Shown piece by piece: positions 12,075-21,625 of a stretch of DNA of 64,000 nucleotides (its first letter is position 1; each line of letters begins with the position of its first letter). The notes beneath the pieces were generated by a model that was given only the letters and a program-made list of their open reading frames with translations, searched no databases and was not told where the DNA came from. This DNA is from Candidatus Nitronauta litoralis (GTDB lineage Bacteria; Nitrospinota; Nitrospinia; Nitrospinales; Nitrospinaceae), in contig CP048685.1 of the NCBI GenBank assembly GCA_015698285.1, forward strand, positions 186,001-250,000. The letters run 5' to 3'. The translations under genes and the position numbers were made by a program.

Positions 12075-14111
12075 ATGAATTTCTTTATACGATCATCTGT
12101 TTTGAGCCTGGTTTGCTACCTTTTACTGATTTCCCCAACACAGGCCCGAACTGTCTCTTACCACCTCACAATTGATTACAAGAAAATAAATATCTCAGGA
12201 CAACCGGTTCAAGCCATGTCCATCAATCAGAAAATTCCCGGTCCCACTCTACGGTTTAAGGAAGGTGATTTTGCCATTATCAGCATCCAAAATAATATGA
12301 AAGTATCCACTTCTATTCACTGGCATGGTGTTCTGCTTCCCAACCGTCAGGACGGAGTCCCGTTTGTGAACAATCCACCGATTGAGCCGGGGCAAAGGGT
12401 AAATTTTAAATTTCCGATCAAACAATCGGGCACTTACTGGTTTCACTCCCATTCCAGTTTGCAGGAACAGCAAGGAATCTATGGCTCTATTGTGATCACA
12501 CCTAAAGAAGGTGAAACATTGAAAACGGATCACGATCAGGTCATCGTATTGTCTGACTGGACAAATGAAAACCCGGAAGAAGTAATGCGTACCCTGAAAA
12601 GCGGCAACGAATACTACAGCTTTAAAAAAAACACACTTCAGTCTGTTTGGGGTGCCATGCAAAAGGGAGCTGTGAGCAACTTCCTCAAACGAAGCTGGAG
12701 TCGAATGCCTGCCATGGACCTTTCTGATGTGGCCTACGAACGGTTTCTGGCGAATGGCAAACCTGAGTATACGATTCCGGCGCAACCCGGTGAGACCATC
12801 CGGTTGCGACTGGTAAATGCGGCGGCGGCTTCCTATTTCTACCTGCAGTATGCGGGAGGTCCCATGCAAGTGGTTGCCGCTGATGGTATTGAAGTCAAAC
12901 CCGTTCAGCTCAACCGCTTCCTGATGGCCATTGCCGAAACCTACGATGTAATCCTGACCGTTCCCGAAAACGGTGCCTACGAGTTTCGGGCTACAGCACA
13001 GGATGGAAGCGGGTTCGCCTCCGTATTCATTGGAAATGGAAAGCGTAAACAGACAACGGATGTCCCCAAACCGGACTTCTACCGGGTGCTGATGTCGGGA
13101 GGAAACATGAACCATTCAAAAATGGTCACTCCAATGAACAAGTCACATGCTTTAATGGACAAGCGTCCAATGGCACCTTATGACCAACTTCAGTCAAAAA
13201 CGTCAACAACCCCTTCCCGCAAAAGGCCTCTGAGAAAAGTGGTTCTCAATCTGACCGGGGACATGGACCGATTCGTCTGGTCCATGAACGGAGAGATCCT
13301 TTCTGCTGACAACGACATCCGCATCCGACATGGAGAAAATATCCGCTTTATTATCCACAACAAAACCATGATGCACCATCCCATGCACTTGCACGGTCAT
13401 TTCTTCCGCGTCATCAACGGAAAAGGTGACAGGGCACCTCTGAAACACACCATCGACGTACCACCCGGTGGAACGCGAATCATCGAGTTTGAAGGGGATG
13501 AATACGAGGACTGGTTTTTCCACTGCCACGTGCTTTACCACGCCAAGGCAGGCATGGCACGGGTGGTTCGTTATCAAGACAAACCTCTTGATGCCGACAT
13601 CGAAGCGATTCGTCACCAGCTTTTCAAAGACCCGTGGTTTTTCTGGATCAATGCCACGGCGCAATCGCACATGACAGACGGAATAGCCGTCGCCAGCAAT
13701 ACCTACAATATATTCAGTGTGACCTGGGAAACCGGTTGGCAGAACACCCTTGGGACCGATTTCGATATTGAACTAACTTACGATCGATACTTCAACCGGT
13801 TTTTCACTATATTCAGCGGGGTCAATCTGACCGATGACAATGTAATGGGATTTCTTGGTTTACGCTATCTTCTACCTTTTAATTTCTGGAGTGCATTGCG
13901 TATAGACCACAAAGGTGATTTTCGAATCACACTGGAGCAATCGGTTCAATTGACCCCCAGAGTCGAGTTGTTCGGAGATTTCGAATACGACACAGAAACA
14001 GAGGAGGAATGGGTCGCTGGGACAAATGTTCGCCTGGGAAAAAACCTGTTTCTGGTCGGGCAATACCACTCAGACTTTGGCGGAGGTGGGGGATTACGTT
14101 TTCGGTTTTGA
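12075..14111 (+). CDS. CopA-type multicopper oxidase with C-terminal beta-barrel-like domain
   Basis: Exported three-domain multicopper oxidase. All four copper motifs are present: HWH (82-84), HSH (124-126), HPMHLHGH (435-442) and HCHVLYHAKAGM (483-494), giving type 1 and trinuclear sites. The start is placed at ATG 12075, with GAGGT upstream and a Sec signal peptide ending near TQA; a longer in-frame extension to 11964 has no signal peptide. No twin-Arg motif is seen, unlike classical CopA. After about residue 515, ~160 residues show alternating polar/aromatic strands ending in GGGLRFRF, resembling a CopB-like outer-membrane barrel. This makes a 678-aa fusion. Role: probably Cu(I) or other metal/phenol oxidation; substrate unknown. 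Confidence 0.88.
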   Translation: MNFFIRSSVLSLVCYLLLISPTQARTVSYHLTIDYKKINISGQPVQAMSINQKIPGPTLRFKEGDFAIISIQNNMKVSTSIHWHGVLLPNRQDGVPFVNNPPIEPGQRVNFKFPIKQSGTYWFHSHSSLQEQQGIYGSIVITPKEGETLKTDHDQVIVLSDWTNENPEEVMRTLKSGNEYYSFKKNTLQSVWGAMQKGAVSNFLKRSWSRMPAMDLSDVAYERFLANGKPEYTIPAQPGETIRLRLVNAAAASYFYLQYAGGPMQVVAADGIEVKPVQLNRFLMAIAETYDVILTVPENGAYEFRATAQDGSGFASVFIGNGKRKQTTDVPKPDFYRVLMSGGNMNHSKMVTPMNKSHALMDKRPMAPYDQLQSKTSTTPSRKRPLRKVVLNLTGDMDRFVWSMNGEILSADNDIRIRHGENIRFIIHNKTMMHHPMHLHGHFFRVINGKGDRAPLKHTIDVPPGGTRIIEFEGDEYEDWFFHCHVLYHAKAGMARVVRYQDKPLDADIEAIRHQLFKDPWFFWINATAQSHMTDGIAVASNTYNIFSVTWETGWQNTLGTDFDIELTYDRYFNRFFTIFSGVNLTDDNVMGFLGLRYLLPFNFWSALRIDHKGDFRITLEQSVQLTPRVELFGDFEYDTETEEEWVAGTNVRLGKNLFLVGQYHSDFGGGGGLRFRF

Positions 14112-14179
14112 GTCTCAAACACAATGTGTCACCATCAATCAAGGCCCATTGTTAACCAGATATCATCAATATGCGCATA

Positions 14180-15442
14180 TCACAGACTTTTTATTCTTTC
14201 ACATTCTTGTTTCGCATATTCAATAGTTTTATCGATTCCAGAAAGGCCATCTAATGCTTCCTTTGCCTTTTCATTTTTTGGGTTCAGCCGTAAAGCCTCC
14301 CTCAATGCTGAAACTGCATCTTCAAATCTCTCTTCATTTCGAAACATCAAACCCACACTCAAGTATTTCATATCTGGGTTTACCCAACTACCTTCGCAAT
14401 CGATAGACTGTTCAAAACATTCTCTGGCTTTTATATATTTACCCATTTTAGCAAGGCATTCTCCCCGTCTAAAAAAAACCCAATCTTCAACAAAACCCTG
14501 ACATAAAATTGTTTTCTCAAACCATTTATCCGCTTCAGAGAGACTGCCAAAATCCATACATAGCTCAGCCATGGTTGAATATATCGTTTTTTGTTCTGCG
14601 CCATCGGAATATTCCAATGCCATATTCAGAGCCTTTCTCCCTTCTCTTCCCATGCCGACATTAATCATACAAACTCCCATTCGCTCCCATATTTTAGGGT
14701 TTTTTGGAATTTGTTTTTGATATTCCCTAAGGGTTTCCAGTGCACAAAAATACCATTCCTTCTTTATATACTCGTCGGCCAAATCAAATTTGGATTTAAC
14801 TGCATCCTTTGTTTTAAACTTCTGATTCTTTAACTCAAAATTAATCAGACTTTCAACATCGTTTAATAACCTATTGGTTCTTTTGACCTCTGGATCTATA
14901 GAGTAGGATCTTTTAATAAATTCCAGCCCCCTTTCATAATCTCCTTTAATGCAGCAAATATTTGCCAAATTAAACAATGCTTCATCTTTATCACATTCTC
15001 CGGAAATATCCTTTAATGAGTTCTCATAACACTCTTTGGCTCGTTCAAAATCCCCCAACATTGACAAATTGGAGCCTTTTAAAATCCAACAAGTACCAGC
15101 AACAGGGGAATTCTCTTTTATCGTTAAATCATACCAATGATCTGCTTCCAACCTTTGGTTGGTTTCAGAGTATAACTTTCCTAGTATTGCATAAGCAGGC
15201 CAGTGAATTCCTGCAAAATTGAATTCTAAGGATTTAATAAAAGCATTGATCGCCTCTTGAACTAGACCAACATTATTTAAATAAAAACCGTAATTAAACC
15301 AATAACCATCTATATCAGAAACGTAGGGTTGAATTTCTCGCATCATAATAATGGCATGATATTCTCTGCCAGGGATTTCTCCGGTCTTTGTTGCCTTAGA
15401 ATAAAACTGGGAGACCTCTTCTTTTATTTTGGAAAATGGCAT
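14180..15442 (-). CDS. TPR-repeat protein in an AT-rich patch
   Basis: 420 aa built of degenerate tetratricopeptide repeats from about residue 35 to the end (for example FERAKECYENSLKDI, YERGLEFIKRSYSIDPE, YIKARECFEQSIDCE, FEDAVSALREALRLNPKNEKA). No signal peptide or enzyme domain is visible, so it is probably a cytoplasmic scaffold or interaction protein. Base composition differs sharply from the flanks: 14701-14820 has 39 G/C in 120 bases. Lys, Asn and Ile codons are enriched. This suggests recent acquisition. It converges on the multicopper oxidase gene. Confidence 0.8.
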   Translation of the reverse strand: MPFSKIKEEVSQFYSKATKTGEIPGREYHAIIMMREIQPYVSDIDGYWFNYGFYLNNVGLVQEAINAFIKSLEFNFAGIHWPAYAILGKLYSETNQRLEADHWYDLTIKENSPVAGTCWILKGSNLSMLGDFERAKECYENSLKDISGECDKDEALFNLANICCIKGDYERGLEFIKRSYSIDPEVKRTNRLLNDVESLINFELKNQKFKTKDAVKSKFDLADEYIKKEWYFCALETLREYQKQIPKNPKIWERMGVCMINVGMGREGRKALNMALEYSDGAEQKTIYSTMAELCMDFGSLSEADKWFEKTILCQGFVEDWVFFRRGECLAKMGKYIKARECFEQSIDCEGSWVNPDMKYLSVGLMFRNEERFEDAVSALREALRLNPKNEKAKEALDGLSGIDKTIEYAKQECERIKSL

Positions 15443-15502
15443 TATAGGATCTTAGCGTTTATATTCTAAAAATATCTGCCTATATCTATATATTGTAAGC
15501 CC

Positions 15503-15901
15503 CTACTCCTCCCGAGCAGAAGAATTTTCTTCCAGCCCCGGGTCTTCGAGAATTCCGCGGATTTTGAAATCGGCAATTACATAACCTGATCGTTCAGGAA
15601 GCGCCTTCTGGAATGCTGACTTCAATTGAGGAACACGCTCTTTATCCAAAATATCCAAAAGACGATTGAACGCTTCTTCAGGAAAATACAATGTGAGATT
15701 CAGCCCCGCTTTTTGGTATTGAAAATTGTAACCGGATTTCAACGGAGCCACCCGCTGCGGCTTGTACTCCACATGGCCCTGGGGCATCAGGTCGCCAACC
15801 TCCTGCCAACCGGCACCTCCCTCTGCCAACAATCGTTTCACGGTAAACAACAGGGCCTGGCCATCCATTAATTCATAGGTGTAGCTGCGTTTTTGGTTCA
15901 T
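15503..15901 (-). CDS. Hypothetical protein, 132 aa
   Basis: No family recognised. A soluble acidic protein without signal peptide or membrane segment. It begins MNQKRSYTYELMDGQALLF and contains an amphipathic segment, FNRLLDILDKERVPQLKSAF. The last ~15 residues are acidic and Ser-rich. It starts 22 bases after the stop of the methyltransferase gene on the same strand, so the two are probably co-transcribed. Its GC content matches the rest of the window, unlike the TPR gene that follows. Confidence 0.6.
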   Translation of the reverse strand: MNQKRSYTYELMDGQALLFTVKRLLAEGGAGWQEVGDLMPQGHVEYKPQRVAPLKSGYNFQYQKAGLNLTLYFPEEAFNRLLDILDKERVPQLKSAFQKALPERSGYVIADFKIRGILEDPGLEENSSAREE

Positions 15902-15923
15902 TAATTTCTCTATTTTTAAATTT

Positions 15924-16778
15924 TCAATCCTGTTCCTGGTTTACTGGAATTGCACGTAAAGCAAGAAACAAAGGAATTTCCTGCCTCGCCCTGTTTTCCG
16001 CTTTGGCACGTTTGCCCGGTTCACTGGTTTTGCCCGAGGTCCATTCTTCCAGCCTGTCGACTGCAAAGCCCGCACTTGCCAGGGACTCAAAATAAGATTG
16101 CAGAGGTCGGTGATAGGTCGTTGTGTGACCCCGAGCACCATTCTTCGGAGGCGTCACTATTGGAATTTCTGTCTCCGAGGAATAAAGGTCTACACGCCGG
16201 TACTGTGTTTTTTTTATTTCATCAAACTCCCAATGGGATTGCCGGGGTATACGAAAACATGGGTGCGTGGCAACCATGACAAAACGTCCCGAGGGTTTGA
16301 GCCAACGCTTGATGTTTTTCAATACCGGGTCCAGATGCTCAATATTCTGCATCGCCAGGAGGCAGGACACCGCATCGAAAGAATCACCTTTCAGGGCTTT
16401 CGGGTCCCCTGCATCAGCATGATGGAACGAAATCGATTTTGGGGAACGTCTCCGGGCAGCGTCGATCAAGGCTGATGATACATCCAGACCTTCCACCTTG
16501 TGTCCTCGATCATTGAGATACCGGCAGAAAACCCCTTGTCCACAAGCCACATCCAGGACCTTTTCATTTTTCTTGAGATCCAGAAGTTTCAGGGCTCCCG
16601 GAAGAACAAGCGACTGCTGATACTCGCTTCCCTGCATGCCGACCAGCGCATCGTACCAGCGCGCAGCCTGATCCCAGGCCGCATTACCCTCCCGCGCCTT
16701 GTTTGCAGAGGGCACTGTTTTTTTCGGGCCAGATTTACGGTGTTCTTTTCGTTTGGATGTTTTCTTTAAATTGGGCAA
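15924..16778 (-). CDS. Class I SAM-dependent methyltransferase
   Basis: Rossmann-fold methyltransferase of the UbiE/Methyltransf_11 type. The SAM-binding motif I is VLDVACGQGVFCRYL, motif II contains VEGLDVSSALIDAA, and SFDAVSCLLAMQNIEH is motif IV. The N-terminal ~40 residues are Lys/Arg-rich (KRKEHRKSGPKK) and unusual. The start is a TTG at 16776-16778 without a clear Shine-Dalgarno, so the true N-terminus is uncertain and may be shorter. Substrate unknown; a role in small-molecule or quinone methylation is possible but not shown. Confidence 0.85.
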   Translation of the reverse strand: MPNLKKTSKRKEHRKSGPKKTVPSANKAREGNAAWDQAARWYDALVGMQGSEYQQSLVLPGALKLLDLKKNEKVLDVACGQGVFCRYLNDRGHKVEGLDVSSALIDAARRRSPKSISFHHADAGDPKALKGDSFDAVSCLLAMQNIEHLDPVLKNIKRWLKPSGRFVMVATHPCFRIPRQSHWEFDEIKKTQYRRVDLYSSETEIPIVTPPKNGARGHTTTYHRPLQSYFESLASAGFAVDRLEEWTSGKTSEPGKRAKAENRARQEIPLFLALRAIPVNQEQD

Positions 16779-16806
16779 GTTTTTTTAGTGAGCTCTGGTC
16801 TCGGCC

Positions 16807-16835
16807 TTGAGGCGGATTCACAAATTGCTTATAAT
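16807..16835 (+). promoter_or_regulatory. Sigma70-type promoter for the 16989 lipoprotein gene
   Basis: TTGAGG (16807-16812), a 17-base spacer and a perfect TATAAT (16830-16835) on the plus strand. Transcription would begin near 16842, about 145 bases before the ATG. Confidence 0.5.
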
Positions 16836-16988
16836 TCCAATATCATAGCTGGCCGCTATGTTGCGGCTTCCTGAAAGTCGTCAAGACCCAGCATTCCTCA
16901 AAATTCAGAGGCCAGCAAGCCACCCGAAACTCTGTTCCTTTCAACCCTCAATAACGGGAGGCTTCATCTTACCACACGAGGTCAGACC

Positions 16989-17471
16989 ATGAAATGTTCC
17001 CGCCCCTTTGCATGGAAGTTCCGACAAACGACTTTTGCTTTGCTTTTTATCCTGCTTTTCGCAGGTTGCAGTATGCTCCCGAAAGACCACGAAAAGGATT
17101 TTGAAAGTCTGGACCGTATCATGAAACTCTACAACAACGAGTTTGAATCCCGGTCTGACAGGGCTGGAGCCATGTGGGTGGAACACAACATGAAAGCGGA
17201 ATACCTCACTCAGGTAAAAGAAATTTTCAACCGGATTAGTTTTGTGGACAGCCAGGTGCTCAATGTTGTATTCAAAAAAAGCGGAGCCCTTGTCCAGAAC
17301 ACCGGTGGAAATCCTGCAGGTGATTTTGACGAGGCGATTGTTGCCATCCGCTACGAATACGTCATGTCTCCCAGCGTTTCAGTGAAAACAAAAGTGGTCA
17401 AACAGCGCTGGGTTATGAAATCGGATGGAGTATGGAACCTGATTCCCAACCTGAGTGTGTTCAGCGAATAA
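16989..17471 (+). CDS. Small lipoprotein, unknown function
   Basis: 160 aa with a type II signal peptide: basic start, hydrophobic FALLFILLFAGC with lipobox LFAGC at about residue 27, then SML. After processing it would be a lipid-anchored periplasmic or outer-membrane protein of ~130 residues. The mature part is alpha/beta-like with an EYVMSPSVSVKTKVVKQRWV strand-rich end, a pattern seen in NTF2/SnoaL-like lipoproteins, but I cannot confirm that fold. It is preceded by a good promoter and converges on sfsA with a 7-base gap. Confidence 0.75.
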   Translation: MKCSRPFAWKFRQTTFALLFILLFAGCSMLPKDHEKDFESLDRIMKLYNNEFESRSDRAGAMWVEHNMKAEYLTQVKEIFNRISFVDSQVLNVVFKKSGALVQNTGGNPAGDFDEAIVAIRYEYVMSPSVSVKTKVVKQRWVMKSDGVWNLIPNLSVFSE

Positions 17472-17478
17472 CCCATTT

Positions 17479-18168
17479 TTAAATTTCTAACGGAATATTC
17501 TGGTCCAGTGAGATGGAAGAGGCGGTCACTTTACAATTGATCCCGAATAGTTTTACACCCGCTTTTTGTGCACGTCTCAATGCCTCACCGAATTTTGGGT
17601 CTATCGGGTCATTTGAGGTAATCGACCGGGTATCGCTGCGCTGAGACACAAACAACACCACCGCTCCAAATCCCTTTTGTTTCAGCTGAATCAATTCCTC
17701 AACGTGTTTACGGCCGCGTTCGGTCGGGGCATCGGGGAACTTTCCAACAGTCTCCTCGACAAGGCTCACCGACTTAACTTCAACGTAAGTTTCCTTCCCT
17801 CCCTGTTCCAGGCAAAAGTCGAACCGGCTTCCTCCGTGCTTGACTTCGGACGCAAAGGAATCGAATTCACCAAAACAGCCTATTTTATTTCGTGTCAATC
17901 CATCCTTAACCAGAGTGTTTGCGAATACAGGATACACACTGACCCAGATACGACCATGCCGCACCAGTGCCAGGGTGTATTGTGTTTTTCGGGTTTCGCT
18001 TGGTTTGTGGATCAAACGGACTTTGCGTTGGGGAATCATCAGTCCCGGCAGGCGCCCCGGATCCGGGACATGCGCGAGGGTTTCCTCGCCATCGATTTCA
18101 ACCCGCGCCAGGTATCGATTGGGACGCTCTAGAAACACACCGTCCACAATGGTGTCGCCGAATTTCAT
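17479..18168 (-). CDS. sfsA: DNA/RNA-binding nuclease SfsA
   Basis: Homologue of SfsA (sugar fermentation stimulation protein), an OB-fold plus PD-(D/E)XK nuclease-fold protein. Characteristic blocks are FLERPNRYLARV at the N-terminus, HVPDPGRLPGLM, the nuclease core SRFDFCLEQGGKETYVEVKSV, and FPDAPTERGRKHVEEL. Length 229 aa is normal. It lies 42 bases downstream of nuoM on the same strand and may be read through from the nuo operon. Its cellular role is poorly known in general. Confidence 0.93.
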   Translation of the reverse strand: MKFGDTIVDGVFLERPNRYLARVEIDGEETLAHVPDPGRLPGLMIPQRKVRLIHKPSETRKTQYTLALVRHGRIWVSVYPVFANTLVKDGLTRNKIGCFGEFDSFASEVKHGGSRFDFCLEQGGKETYVEVKSVSLVEETVGKFPDAPTERGRKHVEELIQLKQKGFGAVVLFVSQRSDTRSITSNDPIDPKFGEALRRAQKAGVKLFGINCKVTASSISLDQNIPLEI

Positions 18169-18210
18169 TGGGAAATTATGCGGAAGGTAGAAGAAACAAA
18201 AGAAAGGGAG

Positions 18211-19731
18211 TCAGTGCCCGCCGTGTCCATCGGAATGGGTCGGCAGGTTTTCAGTTTTTTCGATATGAAGGACGTGCTTGGCAACCGGTTCGACACGGTC
18301 CACCACCACACTGGGAAATAATCCAAGAAACACCACCAGGATACAGGCAGGAATCAGCAAACCCTGCTCACGACGGTCGATGTCCTTCATGTCTTTTGGC
18401 AGCTTGATAGTGGACTCCTGCATGGCTCCCTGAAACATATAAAGCATATAAACAGAAGCAAAGACAATGGCGAGCCCAGCACCAAGAACGAACAGGACAG
18501 CCATATCGCTTAAGGCATGCGAAGTCCAGACTCCCATCAGGATTAAAAACTCCCCAACAAAACCGTTCAACCCGGGCAGACCAAGAGCTGCAAGCGTGAT
18601 CAACATAAACATGGCGTAAAGCATGGGCATATGTTTCTTGAGACCGCAAAACTGGTCGAGGTTGCGTGTTCCAACCCGCTCTTCCAGCATTCCGACAATC
18701 AGAAACAGGGCTGATGCGATAATTCCGTGGTTGACCATTTGCAGGACACTTCCACTCATCCCCTGATCGTTGCCGGAAAAAATACCCAGCACAATGAAAC
18801 CCAGATGACTGATACTTGAATAGGCTACCAGCGCCTTGATATCACGCTGCGCTACTGCAATCCAGGCTCCGTAAATAATACCTCCAGCCGCCATGGCCCC
18901 GATCCACAATGAGAAATCATGTACGGCTTCTGGAAACAGTGGAAGACAGAAACGGATCAGGCCATAGGCCCCCGTCTTCGACATCGCACCGGTCAATAAA
19001 ACCAGTACCGGGATGGGGCACGCCACGTATGTGTGAGGCAGCCAGCTATGGAACGGGAAGATAGGAACCTTGATAGCAAACGCCAGGAAGAAAAATCCGA
19101 ACAGGTACCATTGAATATCAGTCGGTATATGGGTGTGCACCAGAGTCTGGATGTCAAAGGTCACCACATGGGTTGCTTCATAATGGATTACTGTGATCCA
19201 GACAATTGCAACCAGCATGAGAAGACTACCTACCAGGGTGTAGATCACAAATTTGGTGGTAGCGTACACCCGGTTTTCTTCTCCCCACAACCCGATCAGG
19301 AAGTAGGTAGGCACCAGCATCAATTCCCAGAAAACGTAGAACAGGATTGTGTCCAGAGCGACGAATACACCCAGAGTCCCGGCAAGCAGCATGAGGATCA
19401 ATGCCAGAAACTGCTGGGGATTCTGCTTCTGATTACGGGCACTGTTGATGGCCAGGATTCCCAGGAACGCCGTCAGTACAACCAGCCACAGACTGATACC
19501 ATCAGCACCAACCGTGTAGGTGATGCCGAGCATGGGCACCCAGACAATGGACGCTACATACTGCATGTCGCCGTGATGAAAGTCGTATCCCACTAACGCT
19601 ATCAACGAGAGCACAAAAGCGGTGCCCGCAGAACCGTAAGCTATACGGACGACCTTATCGTGCTCCAAACCGCGCATAAAAATAAGCACAAGACCTGCGA
19701 TCAATGGAATGAATACTATCAGAGACAACAT
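18211..19731 (-). CDS. nuoM: NADH-quinone oxidoreductase subunit M
   Basis: Mrp-antiporter-like proton-pumping subunit in the membrane arm of complex I. 506 aa with about 14 hydrophobic helices. The helix-5 Glu region (LMLVPTYFLIGLWG) and the Lys-bearing blocks (AFAIKVPIFPFHSWLPHTYV, KALVAYSSISHLGFIVLG) carry the conserved proton-path residues. The C-terminus is His-rich. It is the last nuo gene of the operon; nuoN, which normally follows, is absent here. Confidence 0.97.
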   Translation of the reverse strand: MLSLIVFIPLIAGLVLIFMRGLEHDKVVRIAYGSAGTAFVLSLIALVGYDFHHGDMQYVASIVWVPMLGITYTVGADGISLWLVVLTAFLGILAINSARNQKQNPQQFLALILMLLAGTLGVFVALDTILFYVFWELMLVPTYFLIGLWGEENRVYATTKFVIYTLVGSLLMLVAIVWITVIHYEATHVVTFDIQTLVHTHIPTDIQWYLFGFFFLAFAIKVPIFPFHSWLPHTYVACPIPVLVLLTGAMSKTGAYGLIRFCLPLFPEAVHDFSLWIGAMAAGGIIYGAWIAVAQRDIKALVAYSSISHLGFIVLGIFSGNDQGMSGSVLQMVNHGIIASALFLIVGMLEERVGTRNLDQFCGLKKHMPMLYAMFMLITLAALGLPGLNGFVGEFLILMGVWTSHALSDMAVLFVLGAGLAIVFASVYMLYMFQGAMQESTIKLPKDMKDIDRREQGLLIPACILVVFLGLFPSVVVDRVEPVAKHVLHIEKTENLPTHSDGHGGH

Positions 19732-19750
19732 GAAACTGTTTGAGCTCCTG

Positions 19751-21622
19751 TTATAGGAAAATCACAAAAATCAGCACCAGAATGAGCCCGGCAACTGTAT
19801 TGAAGGCATACCAGCGAACCTTACCCGACTGCAGAAAACTGATTTGCTGACTACCTTCGCGGACCTGATCCCCAACCATATCCACTGCCATGTCGATGCC
19901 TTCGCGTTCAGCACGCTGTTCCAGAAATTTTCCGATCACACGCATCGGCTTGGCCAGGAGCAGGTCATACAACTCGTCCACATAAAATTTGTTGTACATC
20001 AGATCGTAAAGGGGTGCTCCCATCGTCTTGGCGAATTCGAGATTATTTTTGCCCGTCTGGTAAAGACCAACAGCCGAAACAATCCCAAGCAAGGAAATTG
20101 TTATGGCAGCCGCTTCCATCAAGCCATCATGAGGTGCGTGTGGCACATCCCCACCGAACACCGGTGCCAGAAACCCGTCCACCCAGCCTGCCATGGGTCC
20201 CGCAACAAGTGAAAGACCGGCTAGGATAATCAGAGGCCCCACCATCACCATTGGGGATTCATGTGGATGTGCATCGGGCGTGCGTGATTTGCCAAGGAAC
20301 GTATAAAAGAAAAGTCGAAACGTGTAAAAGCCCGTCATCCCTGCACCCAGGATGGCAAGTCCCCAGAAAACAAAATTGCCATAGTCGGAAAAGTAGGAAT
20401 GCATGATGATGGCATCTTTACTATAGAAACCTGCCGTCAGCGGAAAAGCCGAGAGCGCCAGCGAGGCAATCAGGAATGTCGCAAATGTCATCGGCATGGG
20501 TTGTGCCAGGCCGCCCATTTTGCGGATGTCCTGCTCTTCGTGCATGGAATGGATCACGCTTCCCGCTCCAAGAAACAGGCACGCTTTGAAAAATGCATGC
20601 GTCATGAGGTGGAACATGCCAACGGAAAATACGCCGACACCCACTGCGAGAAACATATAACCCAGCTGACTCATCGTGGAATAGGCGATGACCCGTTTAA
20701 TGTCGTATTGCACCATCCCCATGGCCCCGGCAAACAGGGCGGTGATAACACCAACCGACGCAATCAGAAACAGGGTATAAGGTGCCAGCATGTAAAGGAC
20801 ATTACAGCGGGCAACGAGGTAAACTCCCGCGGTAACCATGGTAGCCGCATGAATCAGTGCACTGACAGGGGTCGGACCTTCCATCGCGTCCGGCAGCCAG
20901 GTATGCAGAGGAATCTGAGCCGACTTGGCAAAAGCTCCGACCAGCAGGAAAAATGTGATCAAAAGAATGGTCACATCGTTTTCCATGAATTTTGATGGAG
21001 CTGCGGCAAAAACTTCCAGGTACGAAATGCTGCCAAAATTCTCGAAAATTATGAAGGCAGCGATCACCATACCCACATCACCGATCACGTTCATGACGAA
21101 CGCCTTACGGGCTGCAAGGACAGCGCTTGTTTTATGAGTCCAGAAACCGATCAACAGGTAGGAAGCCAGTCCCACCATTGCCCAGCCAACAATCAGGAAA
21201 AAGAAATCCGCCGCCAGTACCAACAGGGCCATCGAAAAAATAAAAAGATTCAGGTATGAGAAGAACCGCGCATACTCCGGGTCATCCTTCATATAGCCCA
21301 TGGAATACACATGGATCAGAAACCCGACACCCGTAATGATAATCAACATGAACACGGAAAGGGGGTCCACCAGAATGGCCAGATCCAGCTTGAACGATTC
21401 CATATGAAGCCAGTTATAGGCCACCTGCAGGTTGCCAACTCGTTCTGCCGGGTTCTTAACCAGTAATCCCGCCAGCATTAAAAGCGTTACCAGGAAGGAC
21501 GCCCCAACCGTGGCGCAACCGATAAGACCTGCCAGGGTTTTGGGCAAGCGATCCCCGTACCAGGACAGGAAAATAAACCCGAGCATGGGAAGGATTAGAA
21601 TGAGCCAGGCGAGGGAGAACAA
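19751..21622 (-). CDS. nuoL: NADH-quinone oxidoreductase subunit L
   Basis: The distal antiporter-like pump subunit of complex I. 623 aa. Conserved features are FFLIVGWAMVGLASYLLIGFW, AKSAQIPLHTWLPDAMEGPT and KRVIAYSTMSQLGYMFLA, followed by the amphipathic region and a final helix (YAFNTVAGLILVLIFVIFL) that fits the lateral helix anchor. The order K-L-M is conserved with 3- and 19-base spacers. Confidence 0.97.
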   Translation of the reverse strand: MFSLAWLILILPMLGFIFLSWYGDRLPKTLAGLIGCATVGASFLVTLLMLAGLLVKNPAERVGNLQVAYNWLHMESFKLDLAILVDPLSVFMLIIITGVGFLIHVYSMGYMKDDPEYARFFSYLNLFIFSMALLVLAADFFFLIVGWAMVGLASYLLIGFWTHKTSAVLAARKAFVMNVIGDVGMVIAAFIIFENFGSISYLEVFAAAPSKFMENDVTILLITFFLLVGAFAKSAQIPLHTWLPDAMEGPTPVSALIHAATMVTAGVYLVARCNVLYMLAPYTLFLIASVGVITALFAGAMGMVQYDIKRVIAYSTMSQLGYMFLAVGVGVFSVGMFHLMTHAFFKACLFLGAGSVIHSMHEEQDIRKMGGLAQPMPMTFATFLIASLALSAFPLTAGFYSKDAIIMHSYFSDYGNFVFWGLAILGAGMTGFYTFRLFFYTFLGKSRTPDAHPHESPMVMVGPLIILAGLSLVAGPMAGWVDGFLAPVFGGDVPHAPHDGLMEAAAITISLLGIVSAVGLYQTGKNNLEFAKTMGAPLYDLMYNKFYVDELYDLLLAKPMRVIGKFLEQRAEREGIDMAVDMVGDQVREGSQQISFLQSGKVRWYAFNTVAGLILVLIFVIFL

Positions 21623-21625
21623 AGA

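Noticed and set aside
12249-13115. 288-codon minus-strand frame within the oxidase gene
   Set aside because: Antisense to copper-binding domains of the multicopper oxidase; no protein features.
12075-14111. Copper nitrite reductase (NirK) reading of the oxidase
   Set aside because: Motifs HWH, HSH, HPMHLHGH and HCHVLYHAKAGM define a three-domain laccase/CopA type, not NirK.
19033-19596. 187-codon plus-strand frame opposite nuoM
   Set aside because: Antisense to a well conserved membrane protein; composition dominated by shadow His/Gln codons.
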